Shown here in pieces: positions 15,325 through 24,172 of a DNA stretch of 27,272 bases. The stretch lies in contig CAYQXI010000016.1 in the NCBI GenBank assembly GCA_964421575.1, positions 1-27,272 on the forward strand, in the 5' to 3' direction. A model generated the notes under the pieces. The model did not search any database, was not told where the DNA came from, and saw only the letters and a program-made list of their open reading frames with translations. Each line of letters starts with the position of its first letter. The first letter of the stretch is position 1. This DNA is from JAAOZN01 sp964421575. GTDB taxonomy: Archaea > Thermoproteota > Nitrososphaeria > Nitrososphaerales > JAAOZN01. Position numbers and translations under genes: made by a program.

Positions 15325-16014
15325 ATGGCGATCGTCGTAGAGGCTATCAATCTTAAAAAGACGTATATGCTCGGCAAGGTCCCGGTTGAAGCATTAAGAG
15401 GCGTAAACCTAAAAGTTGAGGAGGGTGAATTCATTTCTATTCTTGGGCCATCTGGGAGTGGGAAATCAACACTTTTGAACCTTATAGGTGCCTTAGACAA
15501 GCCCACCGACGGCAAGGTTCTTATCGACAACGTTGACGTCTCAACTCTTAACGAGAATGAATTAGCCGATTTGAGGCGGAAAATAGGATTTGTCTTTCAA
15601 TTCTTCAACCTAATTCCAAGATTCACCGCTTTAGAGAACGTTGAACTACCTTTAGCTATTGCTGGTTTAGGTAAAGATGAGAGGCGAAGAAGAGCAGCAG
15701 AGCTGTTAGAAATCGTAGGATTAGCTGAGAGAATGAATCATAAGCCCGCGGAACTAAGCGGGGGCGAACAGCAGCGGGTGGCCATAGCAAGAGCTTTGGC
15801 GAATAATCCACGTTTTCTACTGATGGATGAGCCGACTGGGAATATCGACTCTAAAAATGCGTACGAGATAATTCAGCTTATAAAGAGGTTGAACCGTGAA
15901 AAAGGTGTAACCATAATAATGGTTACTCACGACCAGGGCTTGGCAGCAGAGGCGGATAGGACAGCGTATATGCTTGATGGTTTAATAGTGAAAGAGACGG
16001 TGAACAGAGTATGA
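15325..16014 (+). CDS. MacB/LolD-type ABC transporter ATP-binding protein
   Basis: ATPase of a MacB-like ABC transporter, 229 residues. All motifs are canonical: Walker A GPSGSGKST (residues 41-49), Q-loop FVFQFFNLIP, signature ELSGGEQQRVAIARAL, Walker B FLLMDEPTGNID and switch VTHDQ. The sequence TENVEL-like element seen as FTALENVELPL after the Q-loop is typical of the LolD/MacB class. It overlaps the permease gene by ATGA, so the two are co-translated. This class works by mechanical coupling to extracytoplasmic domains rather than by moving solutes through the membrane. A TATA-like stretch at about 15283-15292 precedes it, and it is divergent from the DinB-like gene. Confidence 0.95.
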   Translation: MAIVVEAINLKKTYMLGKVPVEALRGVNLKVEEGEFISILGPSGSGKSTLLNLIGALDKPTDGKVLIDNVDVSTLNENELADLRRKIGFVFQFFNLIPRFTALENVELPLAIAGLGKDERRRRAAELLEIVGLAERMNHKPAELSGGEQQRVAIARALANNPRFLLMDEPTGNIDSKNAYEIIQLIKRLNREKGVTIIMVTHDQGLAAEADRTAYMLDGLIVKETVNRV

Positions 16015-17279
16015 AGCCAAACGACATATTTTCTTACGCTCTTAGCGCCATAAAACTTAGGAAACTACGTGCTGGCTTAACTACCTTAGGTGTTGTTATA
16101 GGCATAGCCGCCATAGTTGCATTACTCTCCATAACTCAAGGCTTGCAAGTAGCTATCGCCTCTCAGCTTCAAAGAGGGTTCGCAACAGATACTCTAATCG
16201 TCTCAACAGGAGGCGGGTTTGGGATCGGGGCAGACTCTGGCTTCAGCCTTTTCGTTAACGACACGCAAACAATAAGCCGATTAGAGAACGTCACAGCCGC
16301 CTTGGCGGTAATCCAGAGAATTGGTTACATAAAAACTCCTATGGGACAAGCCTTTCGCGTCACTATTGTTGGAGTTGATTTCGTAACATACAGGGAAATT
16401 TACAGCAGCACATTCGTAGCCGAAGATGGTTTTATTCCACTCAGCCCTGAAAGCAACGCCGTGGTTGTTGGAAAACGCGTAAGCGACCCTTGGAGGAACG
16501 GAACACTGTGTTGTAGGGTTGGTGACAGTGTTGAGATTTTGTGGACTAATACAGCGGTTCGCCCACTCAGAAACGAGAGCTATATTGGTAATGTTGTAGC
16601 GGTTCTTCAAGAAGTAGGTGGCTTCAGTTTAGGCGGCCCTGCAGACAATGGTATCTACATCCCCATATCTACGGCTCAAGCCTTCTTCAGAACAGATAAG
16701 TGTGAGATGATAATTGTGAAGCTGAAAAGCGATGATAGGGCAACTATTGAAAGCACAACAAAGGCGATAAGAGATCTATTCGGAGGCCAAGTAACGGTAA
16801 CATCTGCAACAGCCGTTCTTAACGTTATTTCTAACGTATTTTCAACAATAGAGCTTTTCTTAGCCGGGATCGCAGCCATATCCCTTTTCGTAGCCGGAAT
16901 AGGCATAATGAACATAATGATTGTTTCCCTTATGGAGCGGACAAGGGAAATAGGCATCCTAAAGGCTTTAGGAATGAAAAACCGCACAGTCCTTCTAGTC
17001 TTCTTATGTGAAGCAGCCATCATAGGGTTGTTAGGCTCGGTAATCGGTGTTGGGGCTGGTTTGGGCTTGGCGGAACTAGCCATAAGAGTATACAACGTTG
17101 GTGGCTTTGGCGTGCACCAAGGCGGTCAAGCGGGCAGCATAAACATAGTCCCTGTTTTGACGCCCCAAGTTTTCTTAGGGGCCATAGCCTTCGGCTTGCT
17201 GGTGAGTCTAGTGTTCGCTCTTTACCCCGCTTGGAGGGCTTCAAGGCTTAAACCTGTGGAATCCTTAAGATATGAATAA
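16011..17279 (+). CDS. MacB-type ABC transporter permease (MacB_PCD and FtsX domains)
   Basis: 422 residues. Membrane helix 1 at about 22-48 (LRAGLTTLGVVIGIAAIVALLSITQG) is followed by an extracytoplasmic MacB_PCD domain to about residue 275. Three helices form the C-terminal FtsX domain, with the conserved GIGIMNIMIVSLMERTREIGILKALG near residue 297 and YPAWRASRLKPVESLRYE at the end. This is the standard layout of a MacB-like permease, used for export or for work on the cell surface. It forms a dimer with two copies of the ATPase it overlaps. The outer domain is Ser/Thr/Asn-rich and has a Cys pair (LCCRVG). No accessory membrane-fusion gene is next to it. Confidence 0.95.
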   Translation: MKPNDIFSYALSAIKLRKLRAGLTTLGVVIGIAAIVALLSITQGLQVAIASQLQRGFATDTLIVSTGGGFGIGADSGFSLFVNDTQTISRLENVTAALAVIQRIGYIKTPMGQAFRVTIVGVDFVTYREIYSSTFVAEDGFIPLSPESNAVVVGKRVSDPWRNGTLCCRVGDSVEILWTNTAVRPLRNESYIGNVVAVLQEVGGFSLGGPADNGIYIPISTAQAFFRTDKCEMIIVKLKSDDRATIESTTKAIRDLFGGQVTVTSATAVLNVISNVFSTIELFLAGIAAISLFVAGIGIMNIMIVSLMERTREIGILKALGMKNRTVLLVFLCEAAIIGLLGSVIGVGAGLGLAELAIRVYNVGGFGVHQGGQAGSINIVPVLTPQVFLGAIAFGLLVSLVFALYPAWRASRLKPVESLRYE

Positions 17280-17434
17280 TCCACCTCTACCAGCCGAATG
17301 AGACCTAGATCTATTTAGTATATGAGAGTAAGCCTACCTACCGTCATAATTGTTCAGTTTATCTTTCAATTTTAGTAAAGGGTAGGGGTTTGAGTACTCT
17401 CGAATGCTCTTTATGCCGAATCGTTAAACAACAC

Positions 17435-17446
17435 ATAAAATATATA
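17435..17446 (+). promoter_or_regulatory. TATA box for the second MFS gene
   Basis: ATAAAATATATA lies about 55 bases before the TTG at 17496, predicting a leader of about 30 bases. It is the strongest TATA-like stretch in the 216-base gap after the MacB-type genes, which otherwise holds nothing recognised. Confidence 0.5.
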
Positions 17447-17495
17447 GCGAGGAATAGATATCAATCTACTACAATAATCAACATAGTGAGTAATT

Positions 17496-18650
17496 TTGGA
17501 GAAGAGTTTCCAACACTCATACTGGCTCTTTTTGAGCATAGCCCTCATTTCAGCGAGCGGGGGAATGTACAATTACTTTAAGCTCTCTCCACTTATACCC
17601 AGCATAATTGAGGACCTCAACTTTTCTTACGGGTTAGTAGGGCTTCTAGCTGGCTCCTTTGGGCTGCTCCAGCTGCTCCTTTCTATCCCCGTGGGTATGG
17701 TGGTGCGTAGACAGAACCTTAGAGTGGTGACGATCCATGCCTTAATCCTCATGATTTTAGGTGCTTTAATCGCTGTTGCTTCGCCAGACCTCTATTTGCT
17801 ATTCATCGGGAGATTAATAGAGGGTGCTGGTACAGCTTTAGCACTAGTCACAGCGCCTTTCCTTGTAGCCGAGGTCTCTGTAAAAGAGAAGATCTGGTTC
17901 GGTTTAGGCGTTCTGATGATATATATGCCTATTGGCAACGTAGTAGGCCTTAATGTAAGTTCTTGGTTTCTTAAGTTGTTTGGCTGGAGAGAGGCTTGGC
18001 TTACAGGCGTTATATTGCCCGCTCTCGCTCTCATATTAATCTTTAAGACAACGCCTATTGAGAGAAGAATAGTTAGTGAACAAAACAGAATTGCGAAATC
18101 TGGGAGTCTTGAGGGATGGCTCATCGGCCTTCTACAGATAGGTCTCACGATTACAAGCATGGGGTTTCTTATGTGGGTGCCCACCTATATGATCGAATCA
18201 TACACTTTTGATGTTAGCGTTGCTTCCTTCATCGCAAGTCTCTTTATGTTTATAGGGATACCGACCCCTCTCATCGGAGCTTGGTTCTCTGACAAAGTTA
18301 GATCAAGGAAGGTTGTTCTGGCACCCTCCTTTGGCGCACTTATGATTCTTTTCCCCCTAACGACTTTCACCCCAAGCTACTTACTGCCCCTTCATATTCT
18401 CGCTACAGGTTTCTTCTCAGGTATAATCCCGGGTGTCATTCAGATTTGTGTTGTGGAGCTATTTGGCCCTTCTTCAAATATCGGCTTTGGTATACTTAAT
18501 GCAAGCAGAGGGTTTTCCATGTTCTTCGGCCCGCTGATCTTAGGCGCAATTTTGAGCGCTACCTCATCTTGGACGCTTTCGTTCGCCTCTCTGTCTATCT
18601 TCGCCTTCTCAGCTCTTATCTGCTCCCTATTGTTACCAAGGATAAAATAG
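17496..18650 (+). CDS. Major facilitator superfamily transporter
   Basis: 384 residues with about 12 membrane helices. The start must be near TTG 17496, because an in-frame TGA lies at 17487-17489 and no ATG precedes the first helix. Helix 1 (LFLSIALISASGGMYNYFKLSPLIP) and helix 4 (GRLIEGAGTALALVTAPFLVAE) show the usual MFS repeats. WFSDKVRSRKV in the middle is the second-half motif A. The general look is that of cyanate/nitrate or sugar-phosphate-like carriers, but no substrate can be named. It runs towards the histidine operon and ends 48 bases from the hisI stop. It is not closely similar to the other MFS protein of this window. Confidence 0.92.
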   Translation: MEKSFQHSYWLFLSIALISASGGMYNYFKLSPLIPSIIEDLNFSYGLVGLLAGSFGLLQLLLSIPVGMVVRRQNLRVVTIHALILMILGALIAVASPDLYLLFIGRLIEGAGTALALVTAPFLVAEVSVKEKIWFGLGVLMIYMPIGNVVGLNVSSWFLKLFGWREAWLTGVILPALALILIFKTTPIERRIVSEQNRIAKSGSLEGWLIGLLQIGLTITSMGFLMWVPTYMIESYTFDVSVASFIASLFMFIGIPTPLIGAWFSDKVRSRKVVLAPSFGALMILFPLTTFTPSYLLPLHILATGFFSGIIPGVIQICVVELFGPSSNIGFGILNASRGFSMFFGPLILGAILSATSSWTLSFASLSIFAFSALICSLLLPRIK

Positions 18651-18698
18651 CGTATACCTCTTCGCCTCAATCGGTAGAGTAAAGGGTGCAAAAGGAGG

Positions 18699-19022
18699 CT
18701 ATTTAGTGAGCTCTCTGTAGAAGCAGCTTCTGTTTCCAGTGTGGCAAGCTACTCCAATCTGCTCAACTAGGTAGATGAGAGAGTCGGCGTCACAATCGAC
18801 TAGTATCTTGATGACTTTCTGTTTGTTTCCGGATTCTTCCCCTTTCATCCAAAGCCTTTTTCTTGATCTACTGTAGTAGTGCGCGTATCCCGTCTGTAGA
18901 GTCTTTTCTACCGCTTCTTTATTCGCATAGGCTAGCATAAGTATTTCTCCGTTCTTGGCGTCTTGCGCTACAACTGGTACGAGCCCCCCACCTTTTTCGA
19001 AGTCTACCTCATCTACCCTCAT
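18699..19022 (-). CDS. hisI: Phosphoribosyl-AMP cyclohydrolase
   Basis: Third step of histidine synthesis, opening the purine ring of phosphoribosyl-AMP. 107 residues, the short form without a fused HisE domain. Conserved stretches are AHYYSRSRKRLWMKGEESGN, the metal-binding DCDAD (residues 76-80), and the zinc cysteines in ACHTGNRSCF (Cys93 and Cys100). The ATG overlaps the hisF stop as ATGA. It is the last gene of the his run here. The separate hisE pyrophosphohydrolase needed for the previous step is not in the window. Confidence 0.96.
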   Translation of the reverse strand: MRVDEVDFEKGGGLVPVVAQDAKNGEILMLAYANKEAVEKTLQTGYAHYYSRSRKRLWMKGEESGNKQKVIKILVDCDADSLIYLVEQIGVACHTGNRSCFYRELTK

Positions 19023-19783
19023 ATTCTTACCAATACCCCCTTCGATCTTAGAAACTTCTTTACTTCTGGTATGGGGTAGGTGTTGTAGTGGAAGATGGAT
19101 GCTGCTAGCGCTGCGTCCGCACCCGTTTTTTGGAAGACTTCAAGCATGTGTTCTGGTTTACCGCATCCTCCACTCGCTATGACTGGTATGTTTACAGCAT
19201 CACAGACCCTTTTGGTTAGATTTATCTCGTAGCCGTCTTCTGTCCCGTCTCTATCTATAGAGGTTAGGAGTATTTCCCCCGCACCGAGCGCTTCCACCCT
19301 CTTAGCCCATTCTATAGCATCTAGGCCTGTAGGCTTTCTGCCGCCGTAGGTGTAGACTTCGTAGCCCGACGGTGTCTGGTTCGTCTGCTTTGCATCTATT
19401 GAGACTACCATACACTGGCTTCCGAAGCGTTTAGAAACTTCTGTCACAAGTGTAGGGTCTTCTACGGCTGCTGTGTTTATCGTAACCTTATCTGCTCCGC
19501 TACACAGCACTTCTCTAGCCTCGTCAACGCTCCTTATGCCTCCTCCTACTGTGAAGGGTATATCTAGGTTTGTCGCCACGTCCTTAACCAGCTTCTTTAA
19601 GATTTCCCGCTTCTCAACCGAGGCTGTTATGTCGAGAAAAACCAGTTCGTCCGCTCCATCGTCCCGGTACTTGCAAGCTAACTCGACCGGATCGCCCGCA
19701 TCCCTCAGTCCCTTAAACTTCACACCTTTAACCACCAACCCTTTGTCTACATCTAAACAGGGTATGATTCTTTTAGCAAGCAT
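19019..19783 (-). CDS. hisF: Imidazole glycerol phosphate synthase, cyclase subunit
   Basis: Cyclase half of the glutamine-dependent synthase that makes imidazole glycerol phosphate and AICAR; works with HisH. 254 residues. Starts MLAKRIIPCLDVDKG, with both catalytic aspartates in place: Asp11 and Asp130 (VVSIDAKQ). Phosphate-site glycines are in FTVGGGIR and VIASGGCG. A GTG four codons upstream (19795) is possible. The ATG at 19783 fits better, because AGGGGTG lies about nine bases before it and the family starts there. It overlaps the end of hisA by 11 bases. Confidence 0.97.
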   Translation of the reverse strand: MLAKRIIPCLDVDKGLVVKGVKFKGLRDAGDPVELACKYRDDGADELVFLDITASVEKREILKKLVKDVATNLDIPFTVGGGIRSVDEAREVLCSGADKVTINTAAVEDPTLVTEVSKRFGSQCMVVSIDAKQTNQTPSGYEVYTYGGRKPTGLDAIEWAKRVEALGAGEILLTSIDRDGTEDGYEINLTKRVCDAVNIPVIASGGCGKPEHMLEVFQKTGADAALAASIFHYNTYPIPEVKKFLRSKGVLVRI

Positions 19784-20513
19784 CTCTTTTAACACCCCTT
19801 ACCGCTCTTATAGCGTCTTTTAGGTTAAGTGTTCCTTCATATAGGCATCTGCCTAGTATGCAGGCGTATGCTCCTGCATCCCTCAAGGCTAGGATGTGTT
19901 CTACGGTTTCGATGCCCCCTGCTGCGATTATCTTGAGGTTTCTCTTCTTTGAGGCTTCTCTTATGGTTATGTAGTCTGGCCCAGAGAGTGTGCCATCCCT
20001 CTCTTTTGATGTGAGTAGTATGTATTGGACACCGAGTTCTGCCATCTCGTCTAGGGCTGCGTTTAGTTTAAGTCCGCTCTTCTTTGTCCAGCCTTCTATG
20101 AGGACTTCATCCTGTAGGTAGTCTAATGCTACAGCCACGCGTTCAGCGCCGTATGTGGATAGTAGTTCACGTGCAAATGATTTATCTAAGATGGCTTTGG
20201 TTCCTATGATTATGCGGTGAACCCCACTTTTAATGAGCCTCTCTGCTTTAACGGTGTCTCTGATCCCCCCTCCGACTTGAATCCTTGCCTTAACGTTCTT
20301 CGCTATCTCTTCTATCTGCTCTGTATTATCGCCTAGAGCTAGTGCTGCGTCTAAATCGATTATGTGGATGGTCTCCGCTCCCTCATCAACCCATTTCTGA
20401 ACAGCTTCAAGTGGGTTGGTGTGGTAGATCTTTATGCTGCTGGCTTCGCCTTTGTAGAGTCTGACGACGCATCCCTTCATCAGATCAACAGCTGGTATTA
20501 TTTCGAAGGTCAT
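19773..20513 (-). CDS. hisA: ProFAR isomerase (HisA)
   Basis: TIM-barrel isomerase for step four of histidine synthesis, 246 residues. Visible: IIPAVDLMKGCVVRLYKG with catalytic Asp10, IQVGGGIR, the second catalytic Asp at 131 (VALDY), and the C-terminal phosphate site IIAAGGIE. In some archaea and actinobacteria the related PriA protein also does the tryptophan reaction; nothing here shows that. The ATG overlaps the hisH stop as ATGA. Confidence 0.96.
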   Translation of the reverse strand: MTFEIIPAVDLMKGCVVRLYKGEASSIKIYHTNPLEAVQKWVDEGAETIHIIDLDAALALGDNTEQIEEIAKNVKARIQVGGGIRDTVKAERLIKSGVHRIIIGTKAILDKSFARELLSTYGAERVAVALDYLQDEVLIEGWTKKSGLKLNAALDEMAELGVQYILLTSKERDGTLSGPDYITIREASKKRNLKIIAAGGIETVEHILALRDAGAYACILGRCLYEGTLNLKDAIRAVRGVKRDAC

Positions 20514-21112
20514 CTTCTGATCATCTTAAGGAAGTTCTTTAGTAGAGTCTTGCCTGTTTCAGCAGACTTTTCTGGGTGGAACTGTGTGCCGACTAGAGCG
20601 CCTTTTCCCACTATGGATGGGAAGGTTAGCCCGTAGTATGTCTCAGCCAACACAGGCTCTTTCTCTATGAGTGAGGGGTAGTAGGAGTGAACGAAGTAGA
20701 CCCAAGAACCGTCTTGGATGCCTTCTACGAACTCGTGTTGTTTAACTATTGTGAGGGTGTTCCAACCTATATGTGGAATCTTGACCCCTTTTGGTAGTCT
20801 ACGCGCTGAGCCCGGGATTATGCCCAACCCCTTACCATCGCCCTCTTCACTCCCTTCTAGGAGAATCTGGAGCCCTAGGCATATGCCGAGTAGGGGTCTC
20901 CCAGCCTTCAAGTAGTCTTGAATAGTTTCTTTTTCGCTGCTGAGTTTCTCTGCTACGGCCGTAATGTTTCCTACACCCGGTAGTATGAGGGCATCTGATT
21001 CTAAACCATCTTTAACAGCCTCTATCAGATTGACGTCTGCGCCCAGCCTCTTTAGTGCGCAGGTTATGCTGTAGAGGTTTCCTACTCCGTAGTCGAGTAT
21101 CGCTACCTTCAA
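20510..21112 (-). CDS. hisH: Imidazole glycerol phosphate synthase, glutaminase subunit
   Basis: Class I glutamine amidotransferase that feeds ammonia to HisF, 200 residues from the chosen TTG. The catalytic triad is complete: Cys78 in GICLGLQ, His179 and Glu181 in GTQFHPEKS. The N-terminus MKVAILDYGVGNL fits the family. A GTG at 21124 would add four residues. TTG 21112 is preferred because AAAGGTG lies at a good distance before it and the gene then starts one base after the hisB stop. The oxyanion segment LPGVGN is present. Confidence 0.96.
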   Translation of the reverse strand: MKVAILDYGVGNLYSITCALKRLGADVNLIEAVKDGLESDALILPGVGNITAVAEKLSSEKETIQDYLKAGRPLLGICLGLQILLEGSEEGDGKGLGIIPGSARRLPKGVKIPHIGWNTLTIVKQHEFVEGIQDGSWVYFVHSYYPSLIEKEPVLAETYYGLTFPSIVGKGALVGTQFHPEKSAETGKTLLKNFLKMIRR

Positions 21113-21113
21113 G

Positions 21114-21692
21114 CTACAGGACACCTTTTGTGCTCGGTATCGTTTTGCGCCTAGGGTCTTCTTCTACAGCCTCTCTGAGCGCTAGTGCTAATGCTTTGAA
21201 GGCAGCTTCTACTTTGTGGTGGTCGTTTTCGCCGTAGTGTATGTGTAGGTGGATGTTGGCTTGGAGCGCATCTGAAAAGGATCTTATGAAGTGGTAGATG
21301 TCTTCGACCGCCACATCTTCGATACATAAGCCAGTTGTTTTGAGGTCTGCTACGCAGAACCTCCTTCCACCCAGATCTACGGCTGCTGAGGCTAAAGCGT
21401 CATCCATTGGTGCTGTTGCTGAGCCGAACCTTCTGATCTTAGGTTCTTCTCCAAGCGCTCTTCTTATGGCGCTGCCTAAGCATATCGCTACGTCTTCTAC
21501 TGTGTGGTGTGTTAGGTCCCCCTCTGCCTCAATTTCTATGTCTATGAGGCTGTGGTGTGCTAATGTGTTGAGCATGTGTGTGAGATATTTTATGCCGCTC
21601 ACTATCTTTGCTTCGCCTCCGCCGTCTAGGTTTACCGATACTTTGATGGTGGTCTCTTTGGTCTCTCTCGCTGCTGTTGCCCTTCTAGCCAC
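21114..21692 (-). CDS. hisB: Imidazoleglycerol-phosphate dehydratase
   Basis: Dehydratase making imidazole acetol phosphate, about 192 residues, the single-domain form without a fused phosphatase. The metal-binding His/Glu motifs are present: LAHHSLIDIEIEAEG, HHTVEDVAICLG, and HIHYGENDHHKVEAAFKALALAL. Because this form has no phosphatase domain, another protein must do the histidinol-phosphate step; the HAD gene just upstream is the obvious candidate. GTG 21692 is chosen over GTG 21701 because GAGAGGT sits about seven bases before it. It overlaps the HAD stop by eight bases. Confidence 0.95.
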   Translation of the reverse strand: MARRATAARETKETTIKVSVNLDGGGEAKIVSGIKYLTHMLNTLAHHSLIDIEIEAEGDLTHHTVEDVAICLGSAIRRALGEEPKIRRFGSATAPMDDALASAAVDLGGRRFCVADLKTTGLCIEDVAVEDIYHFIRSFSDALQANIHLHIHYGENDHHKVEAAFKALALALREAVEEDPRRKTIPSTKGVL

Positions 21693-22875
21693 CTCTAACA
21701 CCTCTCACATACTCAAGGACCTTCGGCAGATCGTTTACAGTGGGTATGATGATGGCTGCTTCAGCATCCTTAAAGAGTTTTATCATCTTACCCGGGCTGT
21801 TTTGTAGAGCGTAGCAACCCGCGAACGAAAATATCTTCTTCACGCCGTTTGCATTCTTCGCCATAATGTAGTCTTCAGCCGAGTTACCTACATAGAGCAC
21901 AGACCTAACATCACCTAACCCAGCGGCAGCCTCCAGTAGAGCGTAGGGCTGCGGCTTGACATATGGTTTGATCAGCGTTTCACTACCACCCATCTTAAAC
22001 TTAAGATCCTCTAGAAAGACCATTCCTCTACTGTTGAAGTAGTTAAGAAGACCTCCTAGGGTCTTCTTTGTGGCTAAAGAACTTCTGCCCGTGGCTAGAC
22101 CAAGCTTACCCTCTCCAAGCATCTCTCTAAGAGCTTTGAGGGTCTCCTCGGTTATGATCAGCCTCTCCTTTTCGATCAGCCCGTTCCTAACACTTAACCA
22201 GCTCTCGAAGCCATAAAGCTCCTTAAAGAGTTCTGGACCGTAGAAGTATGTGTCGAAGACTACTGAGATGATGTTGCGTGGAGCTTCGGAGGTGTATGCT
22301 AAGAAGTTTATGAAGTCCTTAAGGTGCTCGGCGCAGCCTTCCCGCTCAGCAGATTCTAAAATCAACCTTTCAGCCGCCTCTCTATCTTCTGGTCGGCTTT
22401 GTGTGATCTTTATGAGTGCTTCCCTCAACGTCTTACCCTTCTTCTTAAAGTAGTCTTTCGGCATCCTACCACTCAGCTTTGAGGATGCTGCTGTTAGGCG
22501 TTGTATGGCTTCCTCTGCCTCTATCTGCTTTGCTGCTTCGCTGAATGCTTCTTGGAAGCGCTTGGGTAGGTTCTTGAAGAGAGCAAGCGCTATAACGTAG
22601 GTTGTGTCCCAGTCGAAGTTGAAGCCACCAGAAAGCCTAAGGTTGTAGATCGCCTCTTTAGGTATGGTGCTCAGCGAAAGGGGGCAGCCTGTCAGCTGCG
22701 CAAAAATGTGCTGTATCGTCCTTCTTATCGCTTCGTCGTAGGATCTTCTTGCATCTATCAGCACGCCATCGCAGTCAAATATTATAGCATCAATCGAGTA
22801 GATCTTTCCAAAACTATCTGACTTGACGTATGCTTTACCACCATCTACCCTAAGTTCGTAGTATTCGTTAAGCAA
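21685..22875 (-). CDS. HAD-superfamily hydrolase, candidate histidinol-phosphate phosphatase
   Basis: 396 residues from a TTG at 22875. The HAD motifs are complete: motif I IIFDCDGVLID (Asp34 nucleophile, Asp36), motif II LATGRS, motif III lysine in IKPYVKPQPY, and motif IV LYVGNSAEDYIMAKNA. A large insert between motif I and II (about residues 50-250) is a helical cap. It resembles the HAD-IA-like TIGR01548 group that I recall sitting in archaeal his operons. The frame is open up to 23049, but that part lies wholly inside hisD. TTG 22875 has AGAGG about nine bases before it and overlaps the hisD stop by eight bases, the same coupling as hisB. The enzyme role is inferred from context and chemistry. 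Confidence 0.9.
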   Translation of the reverse strand: MLNEYYELRVDGGKAYVKSDSFGKIYSIDAIIFDCDGVLIDARRSYDEAIRRTIQHIFAQLTGCPLSLSTIPKEAIYNLRLSGGFNFDWDTTYVIALALFKNLPKRFQEAFSEAAKQIEAEEAIQRLTAASSKLSGRMPKDYFKKKGKTLREALIKITQSRPEDREAAERLILESAEREGCAEHLKDFINFLAYTSEAPRNIISVVFDTYFYGPELFKELYGFESWLSVRNGLIEKERLIITEETLKALREMLGEGKLGLATGRSSLATKKTLGGLLNYFNSRGMVFLEDLKFKMGGSETLIKPYVKPQPYALLEAAAGLGDVRSVLYVGNSAEDYIMAKNANGVKKIFSFAGCYALQNSPGKMIKLFKDAEAAIIIPTVNDLPKVLEYVRGVRGG

Positions 22876-24133
22876 GCTTTTTGAGCCTCTCTTTGATCGA
22901 ACGCGCGTGCCCATATAGCCCCTCCCCTTCCGCAATAGTAACGATATCTTCGGCGACCGCGTTAAGCCCCTCTGAACTAATTTCCACAACATTAACCCTC
23001 TTAAGGAAGTCGATGACCGAAAGCCCAGAAGCAGTCCTTGCGTAGCCACCAGTAGGTAAGATGTGGTTAGGCCCTACACCATAATCTGTTACAGCGGCAG
23101 TTGAAAACGGTCCTAAAAGTATTAGCCCAGCCGAAGTTATCCTCTCAGCCAACCTCTCCGGCTCAGACGCGAATATTTCGAGGTGCTCTGGTGCGAACAC
23201 GTTCACAAAATCTATGCAATCACCGATATCCTCAGCTATAGCGGTGAAACCATTGCTCCTCAACGCTTTCTCGACAACTTCTCGCCTCTCAGCCTCGCTG
23301 ACGATCTCCACCAACTCTTCTTCAACCGCTTGAATAAGTGAAGATGATGTTGTAAGAAGTCCGCATACCGATGAGGCACCGTGCTCTGCTTGTGCCGCAA
23401 GATCCAAAGCTATGAGCCTAGCATTAGCCTCACCATCAGCCAGAATCAAGATTTCACTCGGACCAGCTGGTAAATCGATAGCAACATCCTTTGAAACCTC
23501 CATCTTAGCGTAGGTGACATAGATGTTACCCGCACCAACTATCTTCGAAACAGGCCGGATGCTCTCAGTACCATACGCGAGGGCGGCGATGGCTTGTGCT
23601 CCCCCAACCCTATACACTTCACTAACTCTACAGATGTCGCAAGCGACCAGCATCAAAGGGTTAAGACCACGCTCAGAGGGAGGTGAACATACAACAACCC
23701 TCTTCACACCAGCCACTGAAGCCGGAACCGCAGCCATAAGCACTGTGCTTGGATAAGCTGCTTGACCACCCGGGATATAGCAGCCCACACTCTCAATCGG
23801 CTTAAGAACTGTCTTGATCTCGATACCTTCTATAGGCTTATAGACTGACTTCAAACCCTCAAGCTGAATCTTGCTGAACTCTCTTATCCGCTCTTTAGCT
23901 CTTTCGAGCGCAGAAACCTGTTTACCGCTAACCTTATCGTAAGCCTTCGTGAACTCCTCGACCTCGACTTTAATACCGATCTGGTTTAAATCAACCCTAT
24001 CATATCTCCAAGTAGCTTCTATTAGAGCTCGGTCGCCCCTCTTCTTAACACCTTCAACTATACTTCTCACAATCTGCAGAACCTCTTCATTTAACGATGT
24101 TTCCTTCCTCCTAAGGTGGGCTGCTAGCTTCAC
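22868..24133 (-). CDS. hisD: Histidinol dehydrogenase
   Basis: Last enzyme of histidine synthesis, a zinc NAD-dependent four-electron oxidation of histidinol; 421 residues, normal length. Conserved stretches are CYIPGGQAAYPSTVLMAAVPA, YRVGGAQAIAALAYGT, AGPSEILILAD, the zinc-site AAQAEHGAS, the catalytic FAPEHLEI, TDYGVGPNHILPTGGYART and the C-terminal GLYGHARSI. GTG start at 24133 after GAGGTGG. It lies 39 bases after hisG and overlaps the HAD gene. Confidence 0.97.
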   Translation of the reverse strand: MKLAAHLRRKETSLNEEVLQIVRSIVEGVKKRGDRALIEATWRYDRVDLNQIGIKVEVEEFTKAYDKVSGKQVSALERAKERIREFSKIQLEGLKSVYKPIEGIEIKTVLKPIESVGCYIPGGQAAYPSTVLMAAVPASVAGVKRVVVCSPPSERGLNPLMLVACDICRVSEVYRVGGAQAIAALAYGTESIRPVSKIVGAGNIYVTYAKMEVSKDVAIDLPAGPSEILILADGEANARLIALDLAAQAEHGASSVCGLLTTSSSLIQAVEEELVEIVSEAERREVVEKALRSNGFTAIAEDIGDCIDFVNVFAPEHLEIFASEPERLAERITSAGLILLGPFSTAAVTDYGVGPNHILPTGGYARTASGLSVIDFLKRVNVVEISSEGLNAVAEDIVTIAEGEGLYGHARSIKERLKKLA

Positions 24134-24172
24134 TCCTCCACCTCTATCTATTTTATAGTGTGTTAGCAGCTC

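Noticed and set aside
21685..23049. HAD protein read from the far upstream start at 23049
   Set aside because: The first 58 residues are fully inside hisD and are basic and low in normal character; TTG 22875 has a good ribosome-binding site and gives an 8-base overlap like the next junction.
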